From assembly GCF_004123805.1 (NCBI RefSeq), contig NZ_RWJX01000009.1, forward strand, positions 27,686 through 91,685: a stretch of DNA of 64,000 nucleotides, read 5' to 3'. The position numbers and the translations under genes were made by a program. Origin of the DNA: Cellulomonas endophytica. Its GTDB lineage: Bacteria; Actinomycetota; Actinomycetes; Actinomycetales; Cellulomonadaceae. Every line of letters starts with the position of its first letter. The stretch's first letter is position 1. This document shows, one piece after another, positions 39,842 to 49,692 of this stretch. The notes under the pieces are model-generated. The model ran no database searches, had not been told where the DNA came from, and was given only the letters and a program-made list of their open reading frames with translations.

Positions 39842-40690
39842 TCAGCTCCGGCGGACCGATCCCTCCGGGCGCCACGGCTGGTCGCTGCGCGCGTGGTCCA
39901 GAGCCCACCCGAGCGCGAGGTCGGCGACCTGCTCCCACCCCGGAGCCCCGCAGGTCCAGTGGTCACGGCCCGCGATCTCCCGGTACTCGGTGACGGCGGG
40001 TGAGCGGTGGTAGTGCCGGGCGTTGGACCTGTTGACCGCCGGGGGCATGATGTGGTCCTTCTCGCCGCCGATGAACAGCAGCGGTGCCCGGTCGGCGTCG
40101 TAGTCCACCCAGGTCTCCTGACGCCCGGGCTTGAAGTTCGCGAAGAGGCCGTACTCGAAGACCCAGTGACCGGGCGCGGCGATGGCGTACCGGTCCCACA
40201 CCTCGCGCGACGCCTCCGCGCCCAGGGTGTTGGTGAAGGCGTAGTGGAACTCCTCGGGGGTGAACCCGACCGCGAGGTGGCGGTTGGCGGGGTTCTTCAG
40301 CGCCGGGAACAGCGACCGGGCCTGCGACAGCGGGTTGACGCGGACCCCCTCGGTGGGCGCGGAGTCGATCGCCACGGCCGCGGAGCCCAGACCCCGGGCC
40401 AGCAGCAGCTGGGTGAGGACCCCGCCGAAGGAGTGACCCATGAGGATCGGCGGCGTCGCGACGGACTCGACGACCGCCGCGAGGTGGTCGACGGTCTCGG
40501 GCACGGTCAGGCGGGCGATGACGTCGGGGTCCTGGCGCAGGGCCTCGACCTCGATCTCGAAGCCGGGGTAGGCGGGGGTCAGGACGCGGAACCCCTTCGC
40601 CTCGTAGTAGGGGACCCACCCCTCCCAGCTGCGCGGTGTCATCCACAGGCCGTGGACCAGGACGATCGTGTCGGGTGCGGTGCTGGTCAT
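39842..40690 (-). CDS. Alpha/beta hydrolase
   Basis: A 282-residue alpha/beta-fold hydrolase. The oxyanion region is IVLVHGLWMTPRSWEGWVPYYEAKGF, the nucleophile elbow GHSFGGVL, and the acid and base lie in FIGGEKDHIMPP and GRDHWT. The long insert ALKNPANRHLAVGFTPEEFHYAFTNTL forms a cap. Substrate unknown; the family includes esterases and haloperoxidase-like enzymes. ATG 40690 lies 11 bases after the stop of the next hydrolase gene with GAGGAG between, so the two form an operon. They are located downstream of a LAL regulator gene on the same strand, which may control them. Confidence 0.88.
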   Translation of the reverse strand: MTSTAPDTIVLVHGLWMTPRSWEGWVPYYEAKGFRVLTPAYPGFEIEVEALRQDPDVIARLTVPETVDHLAAVVESVATPPILMGHSFGGVLTQLLLARGLGSAAVAIDSAPTEGVRVNPLSQARSLFPALKNPANRHLAVGFTPEEFHYAFTNTLGAEASREVWDRYAIAAPGHWVFEYGLFANFKPGRQETWVDYDADRAPLLFIGGEKDHIMPPAVNRSNARHYHRSPAVTEYREIAGRDHWTCGAPGWEQVADLALGWALDHARSDQPWRPEGSVRRS

Positions 40691-40700
40691 GGCGGGCTCC

Positions 40701-41525
40701 TCAGCCGTCGATGAAGGTGAGCAGGTCGGCGTGCAGGCGCCGGCGGTCGGTGTCGGGCAGTGCGTGCCCGCTGCCGGCGTAGACGGTGAGCGTCGCGCCG
40801 TCGATGAGGGCGGCGGAGCGCCGGCCGCCCACCTCGACGGGCACGATCTGGTCGTCGTCCCCGTGCACGACGAGGGTCGGCACGTCGATCGCGGCCAGGT
40901 CGGGGCGGAAGTCCGTCGCCGAGAAGGCCGCGATGCACTCGAGGGCGGCTCGGTGGCCGCACGCCATGCTCTGCAGCCAGAACGCGTCCCGGAAGCCGCG
41001 GTCGACGTCGCCGTTGCGGTTGTGGCCGAAGAACGGCCCGTCGGCCAGGTCGCGGTACAGCTGCGAGCGGTCGGCGCGCTCCCCCGCGCGGAGCCCGTCG
41101 AACACGTCGATCGGGACGCCGTCGGGGTTGTGGTCCGCACGGAGCATGAGGGGCGGCACGGCCGAGACGAGCACGAGCCGGGACACGCGGTCGCTGCCGT
41201 GCCGGGCGAGGTACCGGACCACCTCTCCCCCGCCGGTGGAGTGTCCGACGAGGGTGAGGTCGTGCAGGTCGAGGGCGTCCAGGAGGCACGCGAGGTCGTC
41301 GGCGTAGGTGTCCATGTCGTTGCCGGCCCAGGGCTGGCTCGAGCGGCCGTGCCCGCGCCGGTCGTGGGCGATCGCCCGGTGGCCGTGCTCGGCGAGGAAC
41401 AGGGCGGCGGCCTCCCAGGCGTCGGAGTTCAGCGGCCAGCCGTGGCTGAGCAGGACCGGTGAGCCCTCGCCGCCCCAGTCGCGGTAGAAGATGGTGGTTC
41501 CGTCGTCGGTCGTGATCGTCGGCAC
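40701..41525 (-). CDS. Alpha/beta hydrolase, non-haem chloroperoxidase-like
   Basis: A 274-residue protein very similar in layout to bacterial cofactor-free chloroperoxidases/perhydrolases: [51 protein letters not shown], the elbow [17 protein letters not shown], the acid in [11 protein letters not shown] and the base in [12 protein letters not shown]. Such enzymes hydrolyse esters and can form peracids. The length is typical. GTG 41525 has GGAGG upstream. Together with the next gene it forms a two-gene unit; the LAL gene ends 109 bases upstream, with room for a promoter. Confidence 0.92.
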   Translation of the reverse strand: MPTITTDDGTTIFYRDWGGEGSPVLLSHGWPLNSDAWEAAALFLAEHGHRAIAHDRRGHGRSSQPWAGNDMDTYADDLACLLDALDLHDLTLVGHSTGGGEVVRYLARHGSDRVSRLVLVSAVPPLMLRADHNPDGVPIDVFDGLRAGERADRSQLYRDLADGPFFGHNRNGDVDRGFRDAFWLQSMACGHRAALECIAAFSATDFRPDLAAIDVPTLVVHGDDDQIVPVEVGGRRSAALIDGATLTVYAGSGHALPDTDRRRLHADLLTFIDG

Positions 41526-41634
41526 GGGTCCTCCTGCGCATCCGTCGGCTGGGTGGTGCCCAGTCTCGGGAGGCCCGGCGAGGGCGGGACCACGTGCGGT
41601 GCGTAGTCCGACAGCGGGGGGACGCCGGGCGCGC

Positions 41635-44361
41635 CTACCCGTCGCCGAGGTGGTCCGCGAGCTGGCGTCGTGACGTGACGCCCAGGTGCTGGAAGACCTT
41701 GCGCAGGTGGTAGTCGACGGTGTGCCCGGACAGGAACATCCGGGCGCCGATCTCGGCGTTGGTGCGGCCGGCGGCGGCCAGCCGGGCGACGGTCAGCTCC
41801 TGGGGCGTCAGTCCTGCCGTCGGGGACGAGCCGCGACGTGCCGTGCCCTCGGTCCTGGTGGCCTCGTCCTCCGCGCGCGCCCGGGCGAGGAAGAGGTGTG
41901 CGCCGGACCGCTCGAAGAGCTCGGTCGCCCGGTGCAGCTGCTGTGCCGCCTCCCGGCGGCGCCGGCGGCGCCGGAGCCACTCCCCGTGCAGCAGGTGCGC
42001 CCGCGCGAGGTCGACCGGCGCGCCGGCTGCCTCCAGCGCGGAGAGTGCCGCGCGGTAGTGGTCCTCGGCCCGGTCGTCGTCGGCGACGAGGGCGCGTCCG
42101 AGGTGAGCATGCCCGCGGACCCACGGGGTGCCGCTCACCCGGGCCATGCCCTCGAGCTGGTCGACGGCCCCCGACGCCTCGGAAGCCCTCCCGCAACGGA
42201 CGCCCGCCTCGACGAAGTCGGGCAGGTCCAGCGGCGTCACCTGCAGGAACGGTGCGTGCACGAGGGGACGCAGCCGCTCGAACGCGTCGCGGTAGTGCCC
42301 GTCGGCGATGTCGCGCACGGCGAGACCCGACATGCCGGCGCTGTGCACCCCGCCGAAGCCGATCGCCGCAGCGCCGTCCGAGATCGCCTCGACCTGCTCG
42401 CGCGGGGCCCCCGTCCAGGCGAGCACGGCGACGTTGACCACGTGCTCGGCGTCGTAGCCCATGGCGCGACGCAGCTCGCGCACCTGCTCCATGCACTCCA
42501 CCGCCCGCTGCGGCGTCCCGCCGCGCAGCTCGGACAGCGCCGCGCTCCACAGCAGGCTGTCCAACGACTGCAGGGCACCGGTGTCCCTGGCCGCGCCCAC
42601 GCTGCGGTCCAGGTACCGGCCGCGCGCAGCCAGGTCCCACAGGGCGACGCTCAGGGCGACCCCGACCGAGCCGTACGGCAGGAGCTCCGCCGCCGGCAGG
42701 GCCTCCAGCGCCGCCAACGCCCTGCGCATCACCGGCACCGCCCGCTCGTAGGGCAGCAGGAGCTGAGCGGCCAGACCGTGCAGCACGGCACCGGTCACGC
42801 CGTCCCGCCGCGCGGCTCCCTCGGCCAGGCGCTGACCGAGCTCGAGGTGCGTGACGCCCTGGGACAGGCGCTCGACCGGGAGCAGCCGCTCGTAGGCGCC
42901 GACCAGGGCCCGCTGCTCGGCGTCGTCGTCGGCGCCGCGGAAGCAGGCGGCGGCCTCCAGCATCTGCGCCGACCCGCGCCGGATGGCCGGGTCGCCGCCG
43001 AACATCGCCAACGACACCTGGAGCGCGAGCAGGCGTCCACGGTCGGTCCGGGTCAGGACGTCCTCCTCGACCTGGGCCAGGAGCTCGCCCGCCACGCCGG
43101 CGGCGCCGGAGACCAGCGCCGCCTCGGCTGCGGCGACCACCCGGCCACCGCGCCGTGGCCCCTCCGGGGTCAGGGTCGCGGCCCGTGCCAGGACGTTGGC
43201 CCGCGAGGAGGAGCCACCGCGCCGTCCGGCCTGGTCGGCGACCAGCTCCAGCCGGTGCGCCACCTCCTCGTCGGGGCCCCGGGCGGCCCGCGAGGCGTGC
43301 CAGGCCTCGAGCTCGACGAGACCCAGTGCGGCCGCGCCCGCGCTCAGCGCCCGGTGCACCCGGCGGCGCTGCCCACCGGGGGCCGCGTGGTAGGCGGCCG
43401 ACTTCACCAACGGGTGCCGGAACCGCACCCGCTCCTCGATGCTCACCAGCCCGGCCACCTCGGCCGCGTCGGCACCGTCCGGCACGCCCAGCGCGGCCGC
43501 AGCGTTCTCGATGAGGCGCACGTCGCCGGTGGAGTCCGCCGCCGCGATCAGCAGCCAGGTCTGCGCCTCCCCGGGCAGGACGCGCACCCGTCGCAGGTAG
43601 TGGGCCTCCAGGTGCGTCCCGATCGGCACCGGCTCGGCCACCAGGGCGGACTCGGTGAGCTCGGCCACGGACAGCTCACGGGCCAGGTCCACGAGCGCCA
43701 GCGGGTTGCCCCCGGTGGCCGCGGCGACGCGCGCCGCGGCCGCGGGGTCGATGGGGCCCGGCAGCGAGAGGCGCAGCAGCTGCACGGCAGGCTCGGCGTC
43801 GAGCCCCGTCAGCACCAGCACGGGGACGCCCGCGCCGACGCGCCGGACCGCCTCCCCGTCCCGTGCCGCGAGGAGCACGGCCGCGGACTCCGCCTCCAGG
43901 CGCCGCGCGACGAACATGAGCACGTCCCGCGACTCCGGATCGAGCAGGTGGAGATCGTCCACGACGCAGACGACCGGCTCGGCATCACCGGCGGCGGCCA
44001 GCAGCGACAGCACGGCCAGCCCGACGAGGAACCGGTCCGGCGGGCTGCCCACCGCCCGACCTCCCGCCACCGCCAGGGCGTGCGCGTGGGCCGGCGACAA
44101 CGCCGGGACGTGACGGTGCAGCGCGGCGACGAGGCGTTGGACGGCGGCGAAGGCGAGGTCGGACTCCGCCTCGAACCCGTCGATGCGCACGACCCTGCCC
44201 GCGAACGCGGCGGTGGACGCGCGGAGCAGGGCGGTCTTGCCGATGCCCGGCTCCCCGGTCACCAGCAGCGCCCCACCGCGACCGTTGCGGGCGCCCGCCA
44301 GCATCGCCGTGACCGCACGCGTCTCGGCGGTCCGTCCCACGAGCTCGCCCGGGCCCGTCAC
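41635..44361 (-). CDS. LAL-type LuxR-family regulator (ATPase + TPR-like + HTH)
   Basis: A 908-residue large ATP-binding LuxR regulator. The N-terminal AAA-type ATPase has Walker [12 protein letters not shown] (residues 36-46) and Walker [14 protein letters not shown] long helical middle follows, and the C-terminal helix-turn-helix is [18 protein letters not shown] with [24 protein letters not shown] proteins activate catabolic or antibiotic genes in response to an inducer. GTG 44361 has TAGCGT seven bases upstream, suggesting a leaderless transcript. It sits between two alpha/beta hydrolase genes downstream and one divergent secreted hydrolase, so these are likely targets. A similar module occurs at 57.9-61.6 kb. 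Confidence 0.93.
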   Translation of the reverse strand: MTGPGELVGRTAETRAVTAMLAGARNGRGGALLVTGEPGIGKTALLRASTAAFAGRVVRIDGFEAESDLAFAAVQRLVAALHRHVPALSPAHAHALAVAGGRAVGSPPDRFLVGLAVLSLLAAAGDAEPVVCVVDDLHLLDPESRDVLMFVARRLEAESAAVLLAARDGEAVRRVGAGVPVLVLTGLDAEPAVQLLRLSLPGPIDPAAAARVAAATGGNPLALVDLARELSVAELTESALVAEPVPIGTHLEAHYLRRVRVLPGEAQTWLLIAAADSTGDVRLIENAAAALGVPDGADAAEVAGLVSIEERVRFRHPLVKSAAYHAAPGGQRRRVHRALSAGAAALGLVELEAWHASRAARGPDEEVAHRLELVADQAGRRGGSSSRANVLARAATLTPEGPRRGGRVVAAAEAALVSGAAGVAGELLAQVEEDVLTRTDRGRLLALQVSLAMFGGDPAIRRGSAQMLEAAACFRGADDDAEQRALVGAYERLLPVERLSQGVTHLELGQRLAEGAARRDGVTGAVLHGLAAQLLLPYERAVPVMRRALAALEALPAAELLPYGSVGVALSVALWDLAARGRYLDRSVGAARDTGALQSLDSLLWSAALSELRGGTPQRAVECMEQVRELRRAMGYDAEHVVNVAVLAWTGAPREQVEAISDGAAAIGFGGVHSAGMSGLAVRDIADGHYRDAFERLRPLVHAPFLQVTPLDLPDFVEAGVRCGRASEASGAVDQLEGMARVSGTPWVRGHAHLGRALVADDDRAEDHYRAALSALEAAGAPVDLARAHLLHGEWLRRRRRRREAAQQLHRATELFERSGAHLFLARARAEDEATRTEGTARRGSSPTAGLTPQELTVARLAAAGRTNAEIGARMFLSGHTVDYHLRKVFQHLGVTSRRQLADHLGDG

Positions 44362-44526
44362 GGCCGCGACGCTAACGGGACGAGCACCGTCCCCACCAGG
44401 GTCCTGGACCCTGCGACGTTCGCAGGTCGGCGTCGGGCCGACGGGCTACGTGCCGCACGTGGTCCGCGTCGCCTCCCTCCCCGCCACGGTGGGCGCGCCC
44501 GGTCCCCCTGACGAGAGGTCGTCCCC

Positions 44527-45366
44527 ATGTCCACCCGCGCCTCGCTCGGATCGCGACGTCCACGCCGCCTCGCGGTCCTCCTCGCCGCCCTCGCGGCCCT
44601 GCTCCTGCCCGCGCACGCCGTGGCCTCGACGCCGGCCGCCCCCGCCGGCGGGACGCCCGGCCCCCGGCCCACCGTGGTCCTGGTCCACGGCGCCTTCGCC
44701 GACTCCAGCGGGTGGGAGCCGGTCATCCAGCGGCTCACGGACCAGGGCTACCCGACCCTGGCCTTCTCCAACCCGCTGCGCGGGCCCGTCGACGACGCCG
44801 CTCACCTGCGCGCGTTCCTCGACACCCTGACCGGGCCCGTCGTGCTCGTCGGCCACTCCTACGGCGGCGCGGTCATCACCAACGCCGCCACCGGAGACCC
44901 CGACGTCAAGGCCCTGGTGTACATCGCCGCCTACGCACCCGACGAGGGCGAGGACGTCGTGGCCGCCAACGCCCTGGGCGGCGGCCACACCGAGGTCACC
45001 GACCACCTGGTCCTGCGCCCGATCCCGGGTGCCACGGGCGGCAACGCCGACGCCTCCATCGACCCCGCCTGGTTCCACCGGCTGTTCGCCGCCGACCTGC
45101 CCCGTCGCCGGACCGCCGTCATGGCGGCGACCCAGCGCCCCGGCGCCCTGGCCGCCCTCGTCACGCCCTCGGGCGTGCCGGCCTGGCGCACGATCCCCAG
45201 CTGGTACCTCGTCGCCGCGCAGGACCGGATCATCCCGCCGGAGGCGGAGCGGGCGATGGCAGCGCGCGCCGGTGCGACGACCGTCGAGATCCGCAGCTCG
45301 CACGTCGCGATGCTGAGCCACCCGGCGGCCGTCACGGACCTCATCCGGGAGGCCGCGACCTCCTGA
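44527..45366 (+). CDS. Secreted alpha/beta hydrolase
   Basis: A 279-residue alpha/beta hydrolase with an N-terminal signal peptide (basic RRPRRLAVLL, then a hydrophobic stretch ending AHAVAS). The mature part shows VVLVHGAFADSSGWEPVIQRL, the elbow VGHSYGGAVITNAA, acid AAQDRIIPP and base SSHVAML. It belongs to the same esterase group as the cytosolic protein at 57944-58693, which shares the GAFA(D/E)S.W pattern and overall layout. ATG 44527 follows GAGAGG. It is divergent from the LAL gene across 165 bp. A lipobox is absent, so free secretion is expected; substrate unknown. Confidence 0.9.
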   Translation: MSTRASLGSRRPRRLAVLLAALAALLLPAHAVASTPAAPAGGTPGPRPTVVLVHGAFADSSGWEPVIQRLTDQGYPTLAFSNPLRGPVDDAAHLRAFLDTLTGPVVLVGHSYGGAVITNAATGDPDVKALVYIAAYAPDEGEDVVAANALGGGHTEVTDHLVLRPIPGATGGNADASIDPAWFHRLFAADLPRRRTAVMAATQRPGALAALVTPSGVPAWRTIPSWYLVAAQDRIIPPEAERAMAARAGATTVEIRSSHVAMLSHPAAVTDLIREAATS

Positions 45367-45555
45367 TCGCGCACGCGGGGCCGACGTCAGCCTGCCGGTA
45401 CCGGAGTGCGTCCGGGGGATCGTCGTGGCGGCACGTACCCCGGGGGCGGAGCGCACCTCGCACGAGGGACCTCCGTCCCTGTCGGGCGAGGTCCACGGCG
45501 GCCAGGCTGGGAGCGTCGTGCAGCGCCGCGCGGCACCGTCGTCAGGAGGCATCCC

Positions 45556-46449
45556 ATGAACCGTCCGGTGGTCGTCGGGTACGACGGGTCGGCCCACGCG
45601 CGGCAGGCGCTCACCTGGGCGGCGGAGGAGGCCCGACGCCTCGGGCGCGGGCTCCGGCTGGTCCACGTGGCGGGGACGGCGGTCCTGCAGGACATGATGG
45701 TGTCCGACCTGACGTCGACCCTGGCCACGCAGCTGGGCACGCGCGTCCTCACCGAGGGTGAGCGGCTCGTGCACGACCTCGCTCCCGACGTCCCGACGAC
45801 GACGGCGCTCGACCTGCGCGAGAGCGTGCCGGCCGGGCTCGTCGCCGAGAGCAGCGCCGCGGAGCTGCTCGTCGTCGGTTCCCGTGGTCGGGGCGGCTTC
45901 GCGGGGCTCCTCCTGGGCTCGGTGAGCACAGCCGTGGTCGCGCACGCGCACTGCCCCGTCGCGGTGGTCCGGCTCCCGGACGGGCCTCCTCAAACGGCGC
46001 GAGGGCCCGTGGTGGTGGGTGTCGACGGCTCTCCCCTGAGCGAGCAGGCGATCGCCCTCGCCTTCGACCGCGCGTCCCGCCTGGCGTGCCCCCTCGTCGC
46101 CGTGCACGCCTGGGACCTCCCCACCATCGTCGGTCCGACACCGGCGTGGACGCCCGACGAGGTCGAGGAGCTGCGGACGGCCGAGAAGGCGCTCATGGCC
46201 GAGTCGCTGGCAGGGCATTCCGAGCGGTACCCCGACGTGGAGGTGCGAGCCCAGGTCGCCCGCGGGTCTGCGGCGTCCGTGCTGCTGGGGGCGGCGCACG
46301 ACGCAGCCCTCCTCGTCGTCGGGTCACGAGGGCGAGGAGGTTTCCGCGGCCTGCTGCTCGGTTCCGTCAGCCAGGCGGTGATCCACCACGCCACGTGCCC
46401 CGTCCTCGTCGTCCGGGGCCACGACGAGCACCGACGCGAGCACCGCTGA
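45556..46449 (+). CDS. Tandem universal stress protein (two UspA domains)
   Basis: A 297-residue protein with two UspA domains of about 140 residues. Both carry the ATP-binding loop GSRGRGGF(A/R)GLLLGSVS and the N-terminal VVVGYDGS or VVVGVDGS strand. Two-domain USPs with intact G2XG9XGS motifs bind ATP and are induced in actinobacteria by hypoxia, stasis or nitric oxide under DosR-like control. No DosR-type palindrome was noticed upstream. ATG 45556 has AGGAGG upstream. It is the first of three tandem USP genes on the same strand. The 189-bp gap before it holds no gene. Confidence 0.93.
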   Translation: MNRPVVVGYDGSAHARQALTWAAEEARRLGRGLRLVHVAGTAVLQDMMVSDLTSTLATQLGTRVLTEGERLVHDLAPDVPTTTALDLRESVPAGLVAESSAAELLVVGSRGRGGFAGLLLGSVSTAVVAHAHCPVAVVRLPDGPPQTARGPVVVGVDGSPLSEQAIALAFDRASRLACPLVAVHAWDLPTIVGPTPAWTPDEVEELRTAEKALMAESLAGHSERYPDVEVRAQVARGSAASVLLGAAHDAALLVVGSRGRGGFRGLLLGSVSQAVIHHATCPVLVVRGHDEHRREHR

Positions 46450-46494
46450 GACGGGCGGCTGCCGGTCCCGACGACGAGGGTCCTGGAGGAGACG

Positions 46495-47463
46495 GTGCGT
46501 GAGGACGGGCCCGTGGTGGCCGCGGTGCGTGGTGGTGCGCACGACGACGACGTCGTCGGGTGGGCGTTGCAGGAGGCGCGGCTGCGAGGAGCGCCGGTCG
46601 TCCTGGCACGTGCGCACGAGGATCCCCCCGAGGTCACGACCTGGGCGTGGTACCCCGTCGTCGACGGTGCCGCCTTCCGCCACGAGGCCGCCGAGGGCCT
46701 CGAGCTCCAGCGGGCCGCCGCGGTCCGCGCGTACCCGGACCTGCACATCACGACGCACCTGCTGCTCGGCCCCGCCGTGCCTGCGCTGCGCGCCCTGAGC
46801 GAACGGGCGCAGCTGCTCGTGATCGGACCCGGCTCGCGCGGGAGGGGCCCTCGCATCGGGCGCACGGCCGCGCACCTGGCCACCCACGCCCGCTGCCCCG
46901 TGGCAGTCGTGCGTCGTCCACGCCCTCCCGCCACCGCCGCCGCCACGGTGGTCGCCGGCGTCGACGGTTCGTCGCGGTCCCTCGCAGCCGCCGACGTCGC
47001 CGGTGACCACGCGGTGCAGCAGGGGGCGGGACTGGTGCTGCTGCACGCCCTGCCGCTCGAGCCGGTCCTCTACGGGTACGGCGTGGAACCGCCGTCGCCG
47101 GAGGACGAAGCGCTCCGTACACCCGTGGGTCGGGCTCTGCAGGCGCACGTCGAGCAGGTCCGGTCGCGGTGTCCGGGGCTGCACGTGGAGTGCTCGGTCG
47201 TGCAGGACGATCCCGCTCACGCCCTCGTGGAAGCCTCCCGCAGCGCGGTCCTCGTCGTGGTCGGGTCCCGGGGTCTCGGTGCGTTCTGCGGGCTGCTGCT
47301 CGGCTCGGTGAGCGACGGGCTCGTGCGCGAGGCTTTCGGGAACGTCCTCGTGGTCCACGAGTCGCGAGGGGCCGATCCTTCAGCGGAGCCTGCAGCCCTG
47401 TCAGATCCGGAGGCACCGGTCGGCCGACGGACGTCTGGAGGGCCGGGTCGTGATCGCGGCTGA
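46495..47463 (+). CDS. Universal stress protein with degenerate first domain
   Basis: A 322-residue two-domain USP. The N-terminal domain (GPVVAAVRGGAHDDDVVGWAL) has lost the normal ATP loop, reading GPGSRGRGPRIGRT, while the C-terminal domain keeps GSRGLGAFCGLLLGSVSDG. So one domain may bind ATP and the other not. GTG 46495 has GGAGG upstream. The last 40 residues are variable and overlap the next gene by 14 bases, showing tight coupling. The N-terminal half resembles the single-domain fragment at 48916-49278. Confidence 0.9.
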   Translation: MREDGPVVAAVRGGAHDDDVVGWALQEARLRGAPVVLARAHEDPPEVTTWAWYPVVDGAAFRHEAAEGLELQRAAAVRAYPDLHITTHLLLGPAVPALRALSERAQLLVIGPGSRGRGPRIGRTAAHLATHARCPVAVVRRPRPPATAAATVVAGVDGSSRSLAAADVAGDHAVQQGAGLVLLHALPLEPVLYGYGVEPPSPEDEALRTPVGRALQAHVEQVRSRCPGLHVECSVVQDDPAHALVEASRSAVLVVVGSRGLGAFCGLLLGSVSDGLVREAFGNVLVVHESRGADPSAEPAALSDPEAPVGRRTSGGPGRDRG

Positions 47464-48340
47464 CCCGGACCGGGGTGGGACGGTCGTCGTCGGCGTCGAC
47501 GGCTCGGAGGACGCGCTCCGGGCGGTCGACGTCGCAGCCCTCGTCGCGGGAGCCCTCGGGCTCCCCCTGGACGTCGTCCACGCCTTCATCTGGCCGAGGC
47601 TCCGCGTGCCGCTCGGCCCGCCCCCGGGGGCGCCCGCCGGAGCCGGCCTCCGCGCGGCGGCGGAGCGCGTCGTCGCCGAGGCCGTGGACCGCGCCCGGGT
47701 GTCGACGCCGCACCTGGTCGCGCGAGGGCGCGTCGTCACGGGCGCCACCGTCCCGGTGCTCCTGGGTGCGAGCAGCAACGCCCGGCTGACGGTCATCGGG
47801 GACCGCGGCCTCGGAGGTTTCTCCGGGCTCGTGCTGGGCAGCGTCGCGGTCGCCCTGACGGCATACGGCCGCCGTCCCGTCCTCGTCGTCCGCGGAGCCG
47901 TCAGGGAGGTGGGTCCCGTGGTCCTCGGTGTGGACGGGAGCACCGACGAGGCTGCCGCGCTCGAGGCCGCACTCGAGCTCGCGTCCGCGCTCGGCGCCCC
48001 CCTCCGGGCGGTGCACGCCACGCCGCCGGTCGTCGCCTCCGGCGACGACGCTGCGGACGGACCTGCCGTGCTCGAGGACGTCGCGTCGAGCGCGCGTGCC
48101 GTCGGCCTCACCGTGGAGACGGTGGTGCGACCCGGTGACCCGCGCCGGGTGCTGCTGGACGAGAGCGACGGGGCCCGGCTCCTCGTCGTCGGTTCACGGG
48201 GCCGGGGCGGGTTCGTCGGCCTCCTGCTCGGTTCCGTCTCCCACGCCGCACTGCACCACGCGCGCTGCCCGGTGCTGGTGGTGCCTGGACGCCACGACGT
48301 CGTCCCGACCGGGGAGGTCGCGAACGGCGCCCTCGCATGA
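47450..48340 (+). CDS. Tandem universal stress protein (two UspA domains)
   Basis: A 296-residue two-domain USP. Domain 1 begins GGTVVVGVDGSEDALRAVDVAALVA and has GDRGLGGFSGLVLGSVA; domain 2 begins GPVVLGVDGSTDEAAALEAAL and has GSRGRGGFVGLLLGSVS. Both ATP loops are intact. GTG 47450 lies inside the 3' end of the preceding USP gene (14-bp overlap) with GGAGG upstream, so the two are translated together. The 5' part of the N-terminal domain has a Pro-rich insert (WPRLRVPLGPPPGAPAG). It ends the USP run; beyond it lies a zone of decayed genes. Confidence 0.92.
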   Translation: MIAADPDRGGTVVVGVDGSEDALRAVDVAALVAGALGLPLDVVHAFIWPRLRVPLGPPPGAPAGAGLRAAAERVVAEAVDRARVSTPHLVARGRVVTGATVPVLLGASSNARLTVIGDRGLGGFSGLVLGSVAVALTAYGRRPVLVVRGAVREVGPVVLGVDGSTDEAAALEAALELASALGAPLRAVHATPPVVASGDDAADGPAVLEDVASSARAVGLTVETVVRPGDPRRVLLDESDGARLLVVGSRGRGGFVGLLLGSVSHAALHHARCPVLVVPGRHDVVPTGEVANGALA

Positions 48341-48469
48341 GCCCCCACCGCTCGTGAGGAACCCCCGGCGACGCACGACGACGCCCGTCACCGATCGCGT
48401 CGTTCCCACCGGTCGATGCGTCGCGACGCGTGCGGTCCACCGGCCGACGTCGACTCCGTGTCGTCCGTC

Positions 48470-48681
48470 CTACGTCGCCTCCGTGCCGTCCTGACCCGAG
48501 GGCGCGACGGTGGCATCGGGGCCGGGGTACACCAGGCCGCGTGCCCCGAGTCCGACCACCGGACGAGGTAGGGCGGACCGCCGGCCGCACCCCGGACCTC
48601 GATGATCTCGCCGTCCCGTGAGGGATCGCCCTGGCGCCGCCCCGCGACGACCAGCCGCGCACCGACATGAGCCCTCACCAT
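48470..48681 (-). pseudogene. DUF1918 protein with a frameshift
   Basis: From ATG 48681, which has GGAGG upstream, the frame reads MVRAHVGARLVVAGRRQGDP then EIIEVRGAAGGPPYLVRWSDSGHAA, a typical DUF1918 beginning. At the conserved GH.. position the expected GLVYPGPDATV continues in a different frame, which ends with TAG at 48470. One missing base near the Gly-His codons (about 48536-48545) explains this. In the unshifted frame the protein runs on into unrelated Arg/Pro-rich sequence. DUF1918 proteins are small actinobacterial proteins often encoded with USPs. Either a real mutation or a sequencing error. Confidence 0.65.
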
Positions 48682-48915
48682 CACCGCCGCCTCCCGTCCT
48701 GCTCTCCGCGGCGGGCGCCGCCCGTGCCGGTCGACCACCGTCGCGTCGTGCGACGCGGCCTCGACGCCAGTCAAGGACCACCGGGCGCGAGGCGGCAGGG
48801 TCGGAGGTCCCGGCTCGACGGGACAGGGCAGGAGCAGGATCAGGGCAGGACCGGACACGGTCTCGCGGACCCTCCGGAGGACCCCGAGCAGGCACGAGCG
48901 ATCGGGAGGGGGGCC

Positions 48916-49278
48916 ATGACGACCGAGACAGGCCCCGTGGTGATCGCCCTGGCCGAGGGCGGCACGAGCGGCCGGACCCTCGAGTGGGGCCTCGCGGAGG
49001 CACGACTCCGATTTGCGGACGTCGTGCTCGTCCACGTCGGCCCCGATCCGGGGAAGGTCATCGCCCTGGGCTGGTACCCGCTCGAGGCGGACGTCCGCAG
49101 GGACGTCGCGGCGCAGCGTCACCTCACCGCGGTGACGCAGCTCGCCCGCTCCCGAGCGCCGTCCCTGACCGTCCGGTCACGGCTGCTCCGAGGAGCGCCC
49201 GTGCCGGTGCTGCAGCACCAGGCGGTGGGAGCCCGGATGCTCGTGGTGGGCGTGACGGCCGCTGGGCCGGCGCCCTGA
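48916..49278 (+). CDS. Truncated single-domain universal stress protein
   Basis: A 120-residue frame starting MTTETGPVVIALAEGG and containing WGLAEARLRFADVVLVHVG and LLRGAPVPVLQHQAVGARMLVVGV. It matches the N-terminal domain of the USP at 46495 (DDVVGWALQEARLRGAPVVLARAH) but stops just where the ATP-binding GSRGRGG loop should begin. So it lacks the nucleotide site and part of the last strand. ATG 48916 has GGAGGGGGG upstream. The sequence immediately after its core belongs to a GH32 fragment in another frame, so the truncation probably results from a deletion. Confidence 0.65.
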   Translation: MTTETGPVVIALAEGGTSGRTLEWGLAEARLRFADVVLVHVGPDPGKVIALGWYPLEADVRRDVAAQRHLTAVTQLARSRAPSLTVRSRLLRGAPVPVLQHQAVGARMLVVGVTAAGPAP

Positions 49279-49649
49279 GCGTCTCCCACCTGCTCCGACT
49301 GGACGGCGACCGGGTGGTCGCCCGCCCGCACCCCGCGGTGGACGCGCGACGGCGGCCGGTCGGGCGCGTGACGTCGGGCCACCTCCTGCAGGCGCCCAGC
49401 ACGTGCGACGTGGAGCGGCGCCCCGACGACGGCGGGCGGCTGCGGGTCGCCGACGGCGACGGTCTGCCGGCAGTCGAGCTCACCGCGGCCGGTGACGGGC
49501 TCACGCTGCGCGCTGCGGACGAGCGGTGGCGGATGCCCGACGACGGCGGCGACGTCCGCGTGCTGCTCCGTCCGACCGGGTCCTCGGGGTCCCGGGTGCG
49601 GCCGCGGCCGCGACAGGGCGCCGGACCCGCGCGAGGGCTATGTTGCTGA
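49251..49649 (+). pseudogene. C-terminal fragment of a GH32 beta-fructosidase
   Basis: Frame 3, beginning RDGRWAGALSVSHLLRLDGD and RVVARPHPAV, then GGRLRVADGDGLPAVELTAAGDGLTL, DERWRMPDDGGDVRVLL, resembles the C-terminal beta-sandwich of GH32 (sucrose/levan hydrolases), where W.G.LS.PR.L is typical. The catalytic five-blade propeller is absent and there is no start codon with a ribosome-binding site. The frame ends TGA at 49649 after a Gly/Arg/Pro-rich tail that no longer fits the domain. It fuses directly to the USP fragment and precedes the sugar ABC importer, which suggests a deleted fructan utilisation gene. Confidence 0.65.
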
Positions 49650-49692
49650 GCGATGCGGGACGACGCTGTCCCGCACCCGACAGGAGGTCCTC

